Shown piece by piece: positions 48,378-60,383 of a stretch of DNA of 64,000 bases. Position 1 is the stretch's first letter; each line of letters begins with the position of its first letter. The stretch is from Flammula alnicola (lineage: Eukaryota; Basidiomycota; Agaricomycetes; Agaricales; Strophariaceae): positions 806,001 through 870,000 of the forward strand of contig JADNRV010000004.1 in the NCBI GenBank assembly GCA_015499995.1. The letters are read 5' to 3'. The notes below the pieces were generated by a model that worked only from the letters and a program-made list of their open reading frames with translations, made no database searches and was not told where the DNA came from. A program made the position numbers and the translations under genes.

Positions 48378-49740
48378 GCGCCGTGCGCTCCAGAACCATA
48401 TGCGGGGGATCGGAGGTTGAACGTTGAATGCTTGTGTATTTGAAGGTGTCGTAAGCTTTTTTTATATCCCGAAGTTCACAGCGGATAAGCAGCCTAAACG
48501 GGGTGCGGGGTGCCGGCGTACATGTCGAATAGATATCGATGTGTATACACACACACGCACATGGTGAGGTTCTTTCGTTGCTTTCGTTTGGCAGCTACGG
48601 GTAAAGACCTGTATTGAAAGAAGGAATGGAGGAACTGACGCAGAGGGGTGATTCCGGTTCCTTGAGCTGCTCAGAAGCTGAAGGGTGGTTCGCGGATTGG
48701 AAAGGCGGTTTTTCAGAGTGAGATACTCAGGACGGTGGGATTGGCTAGGATTGGCTTACATGGTTCACGCCGAGAACCAGGAGAACGAATGACAGAGAAG
48801 CGTCGGGCCGTCTCTCTTTTGTTGGATTAGTTGCGGGATTCGGAAGCAGGAACATCCAAGATTGAGAAGGAGACAGACGGGGCAGCTCAGGGCAGCTGGC
48901 AGGGCGGCAGCAGTCGCAGGGAAGTGTCTTGTGCTTGTTTTCCTCCGTGATTTTGATGAAGGGGAAAAGACCGCCGGAAATGAGGGTTCAAAAAACAAGG
49001 CCGCGATTGAGATACTTATCTGAAGCTGAACTAGTTGGTTCGAGGTGCGGAACGAGCTGCTGATGGGGTGTCTGAATCGAACTAACGGACGAACCATGCG
49101 GGTTGACATGTGCTGAAAATGTGGGCGAATATGGGGTTTACGTGTTAGTGATTCGCTCTGGGGCGAATAGTGGGACGCTGTGCATCGTGTTCGACGTCGA
49201 GCTCGAGGGTAAGAAGGAGGGGGAAGGCGGAAAAGATGGAAAGAGGGGAGGAGACATGTTCTGGAATAAGAGTCGCAGTGGATTGATCTCAGATCGGCTA
49301 TTACTGTCACAATTTTCGAACTACACGCCCTTTTTTTGCTGAAGAGAGAAAAAAAAGGAGTCCGGCCGCTCTTTGTTCTGCTCTGCGAGTCTCTTCGAGG
49401 GAGGATCCATTTTCCTTCTTTTTTGTAGCAGCGCAGTTGGGGCCAAGGTAAAAAAGAGACGGGAACAAATTCGTATTGACGCCAACTATCGCTCGCCTTT
49501 TTGCTTCCACCGACCACATACGCACCCCTGGTCTCCCTCTTTCCTCACCCTCACCTCACTCAGGCCTCGTGTTTGGGCCAGATTTACGTTACGGTACACT
49601 CACAAACGGGGGAACCTCCCGTTGTCGGTCAGTATCGCTTTGGTAGTCTTGTGGACGACGGATTGACAGGTCTGTAGCCTTGTCAGTGCCGTAGTAACTT
49701 GTTACTACAAAAACTCCTTGCTACGCAGCTCCTACGGGCT
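48378..49740. other. Long upstream region of the HSF gene
   Basis: About 1.36 kb before the HSF start. It contains polypurine/polypyrimidine runs near 49330-49440 and C/T-rich sequence at 49500-49640, as common in fungal 5' leaders. The 250-codon minus frame at 48765-49517 is compositionally low-complexity and not believed. No perfect GAAnnTTCnnGAA heat shock element was found by eye. Confidence 0.5.
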
Positions 49741-52700
49741 ATGGCACACATGGACAGCTATCCTATGAATCCCCCCGACGGGCACTACCCACAGCGCCAG
49801 CAGCACTGGCCACCCCACCTCCTACCCTCGCACCAGGGCCAGGCTCCATTTCCATCGCCGCCAGCGAGCGAGCATGGCCAGGCGCAGCACTATCCCCAGT
49901 TCTTCCAGACTCAAGCCCAAGCCCAAGCCCAGCAGCAGCAACAGCAGCAACAGCAACAGCAATCGGATAGACCCCCAGGCGACCCCTTGCACCGAACGAC
50001 ATCCTCGTTATCCCTCAATCTCTCTTCTTTGACGGTTGCATCGCCCACCAACCTTTCGCCAATCAACCCACCGTCCGGATCTTCTGCGGCAGCCTCTGCA
50101 ATGTCCCCGGTCACCCCCATCAGCCCTTCGACCAACCCATTCGGGCACCATCATCTTCACAGCGGCCATAGTGTGCATAATCACAACCACCCCCATGGAC
50201 ACAATCATAGCGGCCACATGCAGTCGCCGTTCTCGTTTGACCCGAGCCAGGGACAAAATTCATCGGGCCAGCAAAGTCCCCACTACGACGAGCAGCAGCA
50301 GCAGCAGCAACACCAACACCAGCAAGGTCCGCCAGGATCTTCGGCTGGTTATGATACCCGACGCACCCCAGCGCCATCACGCTCCTCGTCCACTTCTACG
50401 TCAACATCTCAACTGCCCCGTAAAAGGAGCTTCACAGCCAACCCCAACACGTCCTCGTCTTCTCTCCCTCTGTCTTCCGGTGGACCTAATTCGTCTGGGA
50501 TCAGCGGCGGTTCAAGCGGATTGAGCATCAATACGGTCAACGTCGGCTCACCCCTCGTCGAGGAGAGCATGTATGACGATGAGTCGCGCGATGCGGCTAT
50601 GGAGTTGGCGTCTGCGGTGTCGTATGATGAGCTGGAGGTGCGCACGGCGTATGGAGGTGGCTCGACAGGGAATGGGCCTGGAGGAGGTGGCGCGGGCAGT
50701 GCTGGTGGTGGCAGCCCAGTTGACGGCAGCGGAAGCGCAAGCGGCCCAGAGGACTCGTTTGGGATTATGGGTGGCGTCGGCGGCACCATGAACGTCCTGG
50801 GCAAACCACTCGCAACGAATAACTTCGTCACGAAGCTTTATCAGTGAGTATTTTTGCGCTTACCGTTCTCTTCATCACTTTGGCATTTTGGGAGTATCTT
50901 GAATGCCCATTCGGTGTTCCGCTGCTTTGAATTATCTTTTATGCCTTTTAACCGTTGCAGTGCTTTTCTGCCATCGGGCAATTCATGTTTCACTCGATCG
51001 AGCTCCGGATAATCAGTTTATTGGACGTGGTGTGGGGCATGGTCGGGGTAATTGCATTCTTGACAGGCCACTCGTTCCTCGATTTCCTACTCCGGTCTCC
51101 TGCCTTTTCGGTTTCCCTTTTTTATTTCATTGATAGCCTTTCCTTTATTTTTGGCCTTTTTTGCTTCCGCTCGTGCCTTTCTTGAGTTCTCTCGAATATT
51201 TTATTTCTCCGTTGACCAAGCGATCGAGTCTTTTCGATGTCTGGCCGGCGATCCATTTCTTCTAGTCGGTGGCCGTGGTGGATTCGTTCGAATTGTTGGA
51301 CCCTGTCATCGGAGGTTGTGATTGGTACATCACATTGAGATGCGGAGACGCATCAGTCGACAAGACCTGCAGCGGGATTGGACCTTTCCTTCGGCATCAG
51401 CGGCGACATTGATCAGGCTTTTGGTTCCGCCTCCGACGTCGGCATTCGGTAGCCATGCGGTCAACCAGTAAAATCATGTCCTCGCGACATCTCGAAATGC
51501 AAATGCAACAGGATCAGGAGCATGCGATTTCGAGCACATTATTCACTTCGCCCAGCCGACGGTGGAGTTTCCATGTTCATTGAAAAGGACACGGCGAGGA
51601 GAAGGCGATCAACAATACTCGAAGCCATACGGCAAGGGAGAAGCACGAGTGTAGACCTGGGTGGTACAGTGCTACGCCTTCCTGGACATAGGGATCGTTT
51701 TCAAGCGCCCCAGACGGATAACGGATGCCCGATATGATATATATCCCCCACACCAACCAATACCTCCTCATGTCCTCGCGGCTCCTTTTGGCCTTAAAGA
51801 TATTGCCTTTCTTGCAGCCTGGCAACCTCGAAACATAAAAATACCATGTCTCATCCCTTGATGCGAGGCATCTATTTGCGACTTCGGCTGTCCTTACCCT
51901 ATCCTATTCCGTTCTTCCTCCGCCTCAATCTTTCTATCTATCCAGCTATCTCTCCTCGTGTCTGTACTATTTTCTCATTCGGAATTGGTGCAAGCTTGGC
52001 CTGCGGTCGTGCCTCGTGCGTGTCGGCACATACACTCTCCAATCCCCAACTCTTCGAACTTTCGAACGCAGTTCACACCCGCGTCGATCATTTATCTGAC
52101 CCACCCGCCCTCCGGATCTACGCACCAGATAGCATGTACATGCACCAAGACATTGAGGCATCGATATCCATCATCGCTGCGTCATCTTTCATCCTCCAAC
52201 CATCATCTGTCCAATGTCCAAGTTTCGCCCATTCATCAACCTAGTCATGTCGTTCCTGTTTGATCTGTCTTTCCTGCCCCTGGTTCGATCTTGCTTAAAC
52301 GCGCGACTTCGCTTGTTATATCGAAGCTTCTGGCTCCAATCCTGTCTCGTTTTCCCTCCACTTTGTTTCCATGACGATAGACAGACAGACAGATGGATGG
52401 ATCGCTCTTGTCGTCGGCTAGATTGAGCGCGGTGTAGTGATAAGGGCATGAACTATGACGCGGCCGTGGACGAGGAAAAACTGGAGAGATTTCTCGTTCG
52501 GAAGTGGAATGCAACATGCGACAACCCGACAAGATCTTGAATGCTTTTATGGGATAAATAGCTTCGATTGGGATAGGAAGAGCCTGTGATATCACCCGAA
52601 AATGGAGTGACATCACTTACACCTCCTTTTTTCATCGAATTATCTTCATTGCTTTATGTCTTTTCCTTTTCATTCTATTGATCGCATGCTAGCGTTTTTT

Positions 52701-54402
52701 TTTTACCGTTCCACGTCTCTCTCTTCAATATCAGATGAATGTCCTAACTGACGAATTCGCCTTCCATCTTTGTCTTCTCTTTGCAGGATGATCAACGATC
52801 CAAAATCAGCCCAATTTATTGCATGGACAGAACTTGGAACCTCTTTCGTCGTCTCAAATGTGGGCGAGTTCAGCCGAAGCATTTTGGGCTCGCATTTCAA
52901 GCATAATAATGTGGGTTACTTTTTAACCTTCAGGGTCGTTGTATGCCCGAAACTATATGCGTCTTAATTATTTTTTTTTCGCGATAGTTCTCAAGTTTTG
53001 TGCGGCAACTGAATATGTACGGGTTCCATAAGATCAATAGGGTGAGTCTTCTAGACTCCGCATGATGCAACAATTAATTTTTCTGACGGATATCCTCCCG
53101 CCCTGTAGACACCTCGTGCGCAAAGGACATCAACAGACGCCCAAACTTGGGAGTTTTCGCATACTAAGTTCCTGCGTGGTCGTCCAGATTTGTTGGATGA
53201 GATCAAGAGGAAAGCCCTGGAACCTGATCCAGGGATGAAGCATCGCGTGGAGCTTCCTGGAGAAGTGAGTGTTTATACCCGTCGTCTTATCTCTTTCCTA
53301 TTAGTCTTCGATGGATCTTGCCTTGTTGGATTTGGGAATGGGGCTATGTAGAGTTCGCTCCTACTTTCGCCGCCACTGTTGTCATATAATTGATCGGAGA
53401 TCTTACTGACGTCTGTTTTCCACTAAAATTGATTCAGGTGGCAGCCCAACTTAATGCGATGAGGGATGAAAATATGCGAATGTGGGATCAGCTGTCAGCT
53501 GAAAGGCGCAAAGTCGAGAAGCTGGTCAACGTCGTTGGTCGATTGTGGGATGTTGTAGGCAAAGGTTTTCCAGGAAGTGGTCAGTTTTTTCTCATGTTAT
53601 CCTGAGATCCCAACTGACATCATATTAACCATGTTTCGTCATCCTATATCATCTCCGGATTCGTCTTGTAGTCCCTCCATTTCCTCAGGATCTACTGGAG
53701 TCAACAGAAAGCCCAAATATTTACGTCACTTCGCCCACTGCAACCTCGAGGTATCCACCTCCGCTTTCAATGAATATGCATGGCATGCATAGTCTCAGTA
53801 GCCCTAACTCAAGTCCGACGGCTGCAGATTTCCCTTCGCACATGCATCACAACCACAACCACCCCCATTCGTTGTCGCGGCAGCATAGCTTCCAGCACGT
53901 CAGCTATCGCGGTGATAGCACCTCGTCGACCCCTTTACCCTCCTCGCCTGGGTCAATATCAATGGACTTATTCGATGATGGATCGTGTGACCCACCGCCT
54001 TCCGGACGAGGCAGCGCGAAACGACAAAGATTAGATGAGAGTGGTGTCGGTGTCAACGTGGGTGGCGTGAATGGCATAAACTCTGGGGATTCCATGTCAT
54101 TGATGTCATCCGTGTCGTCTCCTGGATCTGCTACTGGCCCTGGGCTGTCCAGTCTGACCGTGCCGAAGAAGTCGAGTCGGGCAAGGAGCGACAGTGCGCC
54201 CTTGGGATACGCCACGCCTCTGTGGCAGCAGGGCGGTTTAAGTGGAGGTCCTGGAAATTCTGGTGTAATGGGCAGGCCAAGAAGCGGAAGCGGCATGATG
54301 TCCAGAGGTGTACCCAACATCGGAAACATGACGAGGAACAACAATGCGAGCACGCCATTGTTGTCGATCACCACTGCCCATTCTGATTTGAGCAACCGTT
54401 GA
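49741..54402 (+). CDS. Heat shock factor (HSF)-type transcription factor
   Basis: Six exons (49741-50843, 52787-52910, 52988-53041, 53109-53264, 53438-53579, 53672-54402) give 769 residues with all phases closing. The first ATG was used; a TTG-led extension was ignored. Residues 1-~360 are low-complexity: poly-Q (CAG/CAA runs at 49930-49965 and 50293-50318), His-rich HHHLHSGHSVHNHNHPHGHNH, then Ser and Gly runs. The DNA-binding domain spans about residues 360-470: NNFVTKLYQMINDP, FIAWTELGTSFVV, then FSSFVRQLNMYGFHKINR (recognition helix) and WEFSHTKFLRGRPDLLDEIKRK. A short heptad region follows (VAAQLNAMRDENMRMWDQL, RRKVEKLVNVVGRLWDVV). The C-terminus is Ser/Gly-rich. Intron 1 of 1943 bp is far larger than any other here. 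Confidence 0.94.
50844..52786 (+). other. Unusually long (1943 bp) intron 1 of the HSF gene
   Basis: GTGAGT donor at 50844 and TTTGCAG acceptor at 52786. The intron splits the DNA-binding domain between LYQ and MINDP. It is pyrimidine-rich with a short GACAGACAGACAGATGGATGG run near 52379. No internal gene on either strand was convincing. It could hold an internal promoter or regulatory RNA, but nothing in the sequence proves this. Confidence 0.7.
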
Positions 54403-55849
54403 TCTGGTAGAAGGCATCCCCGCTACCTGGGTCGGGATTGAGGCCTGAGGGTTCGACTGGCGGAAATTTTGCTTTCATTCTTGGATGATCTGGCCCAGGG
54501 CTTCAACTTCCAGCACCTCCATATTATCCGTTGTCGTGTGGATAATGTTCTCACACGACCTTTGCATTCCATCTGTTCGATTTGACGATCACTATGGAAT
54601 ATCTTACTCTCTTCATTCTCTTTGAAGCCAGACCGCGGAGACAATCACAGGCCATGGCACTTATCTTGATGTATATACCTTCCTTCTGGCCGACCTATCG
54701 ATTGTCATCCAATCTCTCATCCGCTGCGACTAAAACGAGGAACGCTCATATTGTGTTTCTCTCCGCCCTGCACCTCCCGCTCCACACTTCCCTTCGGCGC
54801 TTTCTTTCGGACTAAGTTTCGCTTTTTTGGGACTCTCTTCTGCTACTGTCTCCCACCGTTGCTGTACCTTCATTTTTCTGCTTTTTTTTTTGTTATGTTC
54901 ACATTCCATCCTTTGCTCAGTCAGTCTTTTCTCCTTTGCAAAGAACTTGCAACAGAACATCCCAAAATTCGGACTTTTTTGGACACTCTCCTTTCCCCCG
55001 TCGTTCCTTGTTATGCTCTTTTCTTCTTCTCTATCTACCTCTCACCTAGACATGACCAAGACCAAGATCATACAAAACTTAAAAGATGTTCTTCATTTCC
55101 TGTACACATACGAAACAGTATCCGTTCCTTTTTTTCCTTTTTTTCTTCTCTGTTGCTTTCGTCAACTCATGATCCCTATACCCCATTATACGGTTCGTTT
55201 TGGTTTCACATTTTTATCATCCATCGCAACTGTCTGCATACCATCGTCCGTCGCCTCATCTATTCATTGTTACCCCGCCATCCCTTTCGCAGCTCTAGTC
55301 ACACTCATCAATCACCCCCGCCCTTTCTTCAATCCGTTTCTTCTTGTATATTCGTCTTCTATCTAAAACCCCAAACGCAAATGGCTATGAATTTTCGACT
55401 TCCGATTTTATTTTTTCGACCTGGTTTCTTCTTTGTGTTGCGGTCTGTGCCATAGAACAATTGCTTGTACAATACCCACCGTCCGGTATCCTTGGGGCCT
55501 GCCTATCGATATCGATGTAAGTTATCAGAAGTTATCATGATGGACAGATTATTCTCTTTCTTGAAAGAGAGCTGATTGGTCCAAGGTTGTTCTTACATAA
55601 TTGTATTGAGAAACCCTGATGGGAAACTCTCACTGCCTCAGGCTTCACCTTCACCGCTCAGCTTCACTGCTTCAGGACTCAACGTGCCATGTTACACAGC
55701 TTTAAAGATTCAATAAGTACTAGTACTCAATATCCATGCTTCGCCGCATGTCTGTTGCAAGGCTTCGGTCGAATCAACACCTGCGCTATTTGTGCACCTC
55801 GTTCAGGATTGCCCACTAGATCACTCGCGATTACTCTCCCGAGTCCGAC
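54403..55849. other. HSF 3' region and promoter of the NACHT gene
   Basis: About 1.45 kb. 54740-55440 is strongly C/T-rich on the plus strand (runs of TTTTC and CCTTT), which creates long but meaningless frames (54751-55455, 54827-55366). It is probably a long HSF 3' UTR and spacer. Nothing coding is supported. Confidence 0.5.
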
Positions 55850-58800
55850 ATGAGTATTCTTCGCGATGCTCGCAAGATTGTCATTAATGATGGACAGTTC
55901 ACGGCCAACGATAACAGGGTCACAGTTTCGCAATCTGCTGCGAACTTTGGGAGAATTAGGCCAAGAAGTACGTTGGGATTCCTCTCGGCAACTTTCATGT
56001 CAGTAACGACAGGAAACAGGCATCTTGCATATCCTTCACAGTCATAGCGCTGTTGCTGGTCTACTCAATGCGAGCGAGCAGTTTGATGCTCCCAAGTGCG
56101 ATCCTGACACCCGTGTTGCCATCATAGAAACAATTACGGACTGGGTCCAAGCAGGCAACTCTTCTTCATCGTCCTCTATGTTCTGGCTGCATGGACCAGC
56201 CGGAGTGGGTAAATCCGCCGTCGCCCAAGAAGTCGCTCTCCTTCTCGATAAGGAAAGGAATCACGCCGCCAGTTTCTTTTTCTCTCGAACTGCAGTCGGT
56301 CGAAACAACGGCAATATGCTTGTTGTAACCTTAGCTTATCAAATCGCCATGAACTTTCCCCCTATTCGGACTTACATTGCAAAAAGCATCAAGCATAATC
56401 CAGCCGTATTCACCCTATCCAATAAAGTTCAAATGCAGAAACTTATTATTGAGCCGGTCAATAAAGTTCGAAAATCATTCACATACCGTTTCAGCAATCT
56501 CCTTTTCCGTCGCTGGAATCAACCCCGACTCATCGTCGTTGATGGCCTAGATGAATGTGACGATCCACAAGTGCAGTGTGATCTCCTCACAGTTATAGGA
56601 CAAGCTATTCAGCAACTACACATGCCATTCCGATTCCTCATCACGAGTCGCCCCGAATCCCACATCCTATCGACATTCCAACTTGATTCCCTTTTCCAGC
56701 CAGGGAGTGGGATCGACGTTACTCAACGGAATCTAGGAGAAGATAGCGATGCAAATGATGACATTAGAACTTTCTTGCACAAGGCATTCAAGGAAATCCA
56801 GCGGACACATCCATTGCGACGTCATCTCCCAGAAGTTTGGCCCATACCAACTGAGATCGAACAACTTATTCAGAAGTCTTCTGGAAATTTTATATATCCT
56901 TCCACAGTTATCAGATACATTCAATCGCCACTGCTCAGACCGCACGACTGCCTCAGAGTCATCCTTGGCCTGTCCGCCATTCCTTCCGACGACAGACCCT
57001 ATGGCCGACTGGATGACCTGTATTACCACATCTTTTCATCGATTCCGGCTAAGCATAAGGAATCTATCAAGCTCATCTTCGACATACTCGTCATTCCAAG
57101 GCCTAGCGAAGGCGACGAGTTGGGTGAATTTACGACTCCGTCTATGCTAGAAAAATTGCTGTCCTTCCCAACTGGCCACGTCGAACACATTCTCGGGAAT
57201 CTCTTATGTCTCGTCAACCTGCATGGCAGTGACAAACCTGTCAAAATCCTTCATGCTTCTCTTGCTGATTTTCTTCTCGATTCGTCAAGATCAGGAGAGT
57301 TCCATGCCGATATGGGTCGAGCCCATCAAGCCCTTGCAAGAGGGTATACGAGGCTAATTTTAGAAGCAAAACGTGAGTCCAGTCACGATTTTCTCTCTCA
57401 TGTGCCTCTTTCACAAATAGTAACGTCTATTTCATCCCAGCTAACGAGTTCGCTTTTATGGCGAATTTGTACTACTTGCCAGCAGCACACCATAGCGAGC
57501 GTGCTTTACTTTCAGGCCTTGAACAACATGAGGCATATGGCTCCTTGGACGAGCTATATATCCATATATTCTCTTCCGCTCCCGACAGCTTTAAGGAATC
57601 TTTGAAATTAAATTTCATTGCGCTTGCTCTCCTGGCTTCTCCTGATCACAAGCCGTGGAGTGAATCTCAGGCAGAAGCAATCGAGGAGAAATTGCTGTCC
57701 CTTTCGCCTGGCTACGGTGAATATGTCCGTGGCCATCTCTCATATCTTGTGGTTGATCACCCTCTCCGAGTCAGCCACCACTCTGTTCTGGAATTTTCCC
57801 TTACCCCTCATAGATCAGGAAAGCTCGGCGTCGACATGGCACAAGGTCACGAACTCCTTGCGAGAGGCTATGCGACATTGATTCGGGATGAAGACTCTTT
57901 TCGACACTTGATGACGGATAGAACGTCTTATCCACTGCATTTCATGCACCACAGCGAGCGCGCTTGGCTATCCGAAGATCTCGAGACAGAGTTGGAGGAC
58001 TTAGACTTAGCTGACATTTACCACACCTTTACCCAAGGTAGTCGTGTCTTTGATGGTATACAGCCATATTCGATGTTTTCAACAATTTTGAATTCATTCT
58101 TTCATTTGCTCCAGCGGAAGGTATTTACACTTTGTTTCGTGCGTTCCGGGGCAGCAAAACGTTAAACCATTCTTTTCAGGACATAGAGAACGGACCACGA
58201 CTTTTTTATAATCACATAGAACGACTAGAGCAGCACATTCTTTCTTCTCGTCAAGGGGTCCCTGATATCGATTTGAATTTATACTCTCGAATGCTTGATC
58301 GCATTCGAAGTTGGCGTTTGGAATATGTGAGTTCAGCTCTCTTGAAAAGTTTAATCATAACGGTAGAAATTAATACTGCCCTAGGAGTGTTCCGGACCCG
58401 CACGCAGCCAGGGTTATCCTTGTGGCTCATGCCAAAACAGCAATATCAGTGGCGCGCCAGAAGCAGTATACAAATTGAAGATTCTGGTAACCATAGCTTG
58501 GCATTCCTCGTCGGAATACTGGATGGACTCTACGACGCGACCACATATGGTCAAGCGGTGTTTGCGCCCTCTGGAAAAACTAGAAAACTTTCACGACCAT
58601 CGTGATGGCGTAGCAATACATCTCGAGTTGGCTGTAACATCCCTCGCCCAGTCATCTTACTCTTCCTCGCTTGTTGATTATCTGGCCTCCTTGGCTGGGC
58701 TAAAGTCTGGGAGATCCCAAGTGCTGCTTGTTGCATTATCTAGAGAATATCCTTCCGGGCTTTCGACGTTGGCATCTGCTGTTCTGGCTTATATACAGGT

Positions 58801-59031
58801 TAGCCCATCTTTTTGCGAGCGCTATACTAGACTCTTTCTGACTGACGTTCCATCGACTGGCAGCGTTTTGGTTCAGATATTCAGCTGGGTCTTCTGAGAA
58901 GACTGCTGAAACGATGGAGTCATTTCACCGTGGTGGAGCAAGTCGAGTCAATTCAAACACACCGCTTGGCCAGAGCTTCCGCAGCAATCGAGGCCAATGC
59001 GGGCCATATGCATGAACATGCTTCGCCTTGA
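55850..59031 (+). CDS. NACHT-domain P-loop NTPase (nwd2-like, STAND family)
   Basis: Six exons (55850-55967, 56020-57372, 57441-58120, 58180-58326, 58385-58798, 58864-59031) give 959 residues, all phases closing. Exon 1 carries the fungal leader (MSILRDARKIVINDGQF), then ILHSHSAVAGLLNASEQFDAPKC, common before NACHT. Walker A is GPAGVGKSA (about residue 98), Walker B LIVVDGLDECDD (about 210), then FLITSRPE (sensor-like). STAND NTPases act as switch-like signal proteins; fungal relatives control incompatibility or pathogen recognition. After NACHT, a module is present twice: about residues 367-486 (starting YGRLDDLYYHIFSS) and about 523-638 (starting YGSLDELYIHIFSS), both ending ARGYxxLI. The C-terminus has no repeat array such as WD40 or ankyrin. 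The 58327-58384 intron removes a frame shift. Confidence 0.9.
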
Positions 59032-60383
59032 ACAGCAGGTGCCCCAATCGGCAGGGGCGACAGCAGATGGCAGTACTGCTGGCGCAGAGTAGCTGTTATA
59101 TTACCGATTTGGAACCTATAAAACCCGACTTGAAATATGACGCAGATGTTGGAGTTCTCGGGAGTCGGAGAAACGAACTGTCGACCACGAGTCGAATACA
59201 ATGAGTCAGAGCATGACACGCCGCGCTGGAACTCGAGACGTGTTGTGTCGAAAGGACAGAGCCGGTGTTCCGCATACTTTTCGAACCTATGCCCTTTCCA
59301 ATAAGTCTAATGGTTTGGAATTGGACTTGCACTCCTCGGTTATATTATCCTCCTTGGACGTGTTATCTTTCTCGTTACAGAACACGTCGGACTTGGACTT
59401 GTGGTTGGGTGTGAATCTCCATCCAGAGACAATAATTCAGATGAGGTTATACATGTGGGGAGAAATTACTACGAGATGAGATGCGAGAGAGGAAGAGAAA
59501 GAGGTTGAAACAAAAAGCGGAAATATGACGTGAGACAAAGGGAAAGGAACAATAAAGAACACAAGAAAAGTCAAACAAAAATTAGAGAAGGCAGAAGAAT
59601 AAAAGAACAACTCGCAAAGAATATAGTGGGGGTGCCTCTAGCTATAGGAAGAACAGGGCGCAGGGTTACAATCAAGGTTGGTAGCAGGGAAATAGGGTAA
59701 TATTTTGAAAACCAAGATAGCGACAGATAGCAAACACAGTAAAAATAGAGGTAACCGAAGGTATGGCGCGCGAAGTCAGATGTGCAGAGTAAGGTATGTA
59801 TGTTAAAACAACAATGAGAAGATGCAAAACCGAGGGGTAACGGAGCAAAGGCAAAATGCAAAGGCAAAAGGCGAGAAGGAAAGAGTAATCTAGACTTGAA
59901 AAAACAAGCGAATCCTAAAAGAGTGGTGGGGAACGGCCAACGGGGGGTGGTTACACCCGCACTACGAGGAGTGAAAGCGAGGCCTTTTGTGGAAATAGAT
60001 ATATATATCCGCGGAACCGTACGCATATGTGGGGTATGAAAATGTTCTGGAGTGTAATGGAGTGAGTTGTAGAGAGAAGTTAAAGCACCGCAGAACAGGT
60101 TAATAACGACGAGGAGCAAGGCTGGGGTAAACGGCAGAACAAGAGGGGCAAAAAAAAAGGGTAGAAGGAAACGCGAAAAACACAAAAAAATAAGTTAAAT
60201 CAGCCCCAACCCAGCAAGCACCTCCGTCTCGAAATTGCCAATCACTGGTCAGAACCAAAACCAGAAAGAGAAAATAGAGCAAGACCCCGGTCACAACCAT
60301 CGCAAGGTCGAATAACCGACTTACAATACAAGTCGGTGGGCTCATCGCATGTCCAACCCCATGCCCAAGGAGTCGCCAGGGAG
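59032..60383. other. Intergenic between NACHT gene and LisH gene
   Basis: About 1.35 kb between converging stops. The A/G-rich sequence at 59470-60230 creates a long minus frame with no credible content. Probably the long 3' UTR of the LisH gene plus spacer. Confidence 0.5.

Noticed and set aside
48765..49517. 250-codon minus-strand open frame upstream of the HSF gene
   Set aside because: Composition is biased (S/R/P/F-rich), it shows no motif, and it lies in the probable HSF promoter and leader. Pyrimidine-rich DNA often gives such frames.
54751..55455. 234-codon plus-strand frame downstream of HSF
   Set aside because: Made of C/T-rich low-complexity sequence giving F/L/S/P runs. No motif or splice support.
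59571..60185. 204-codon minus-strand frame between NACHT and LisH genes
   Set aside because: Arises from A/G-rich DNA. F/L-rich product without family features, likely 3' UTR of the LisH gene.
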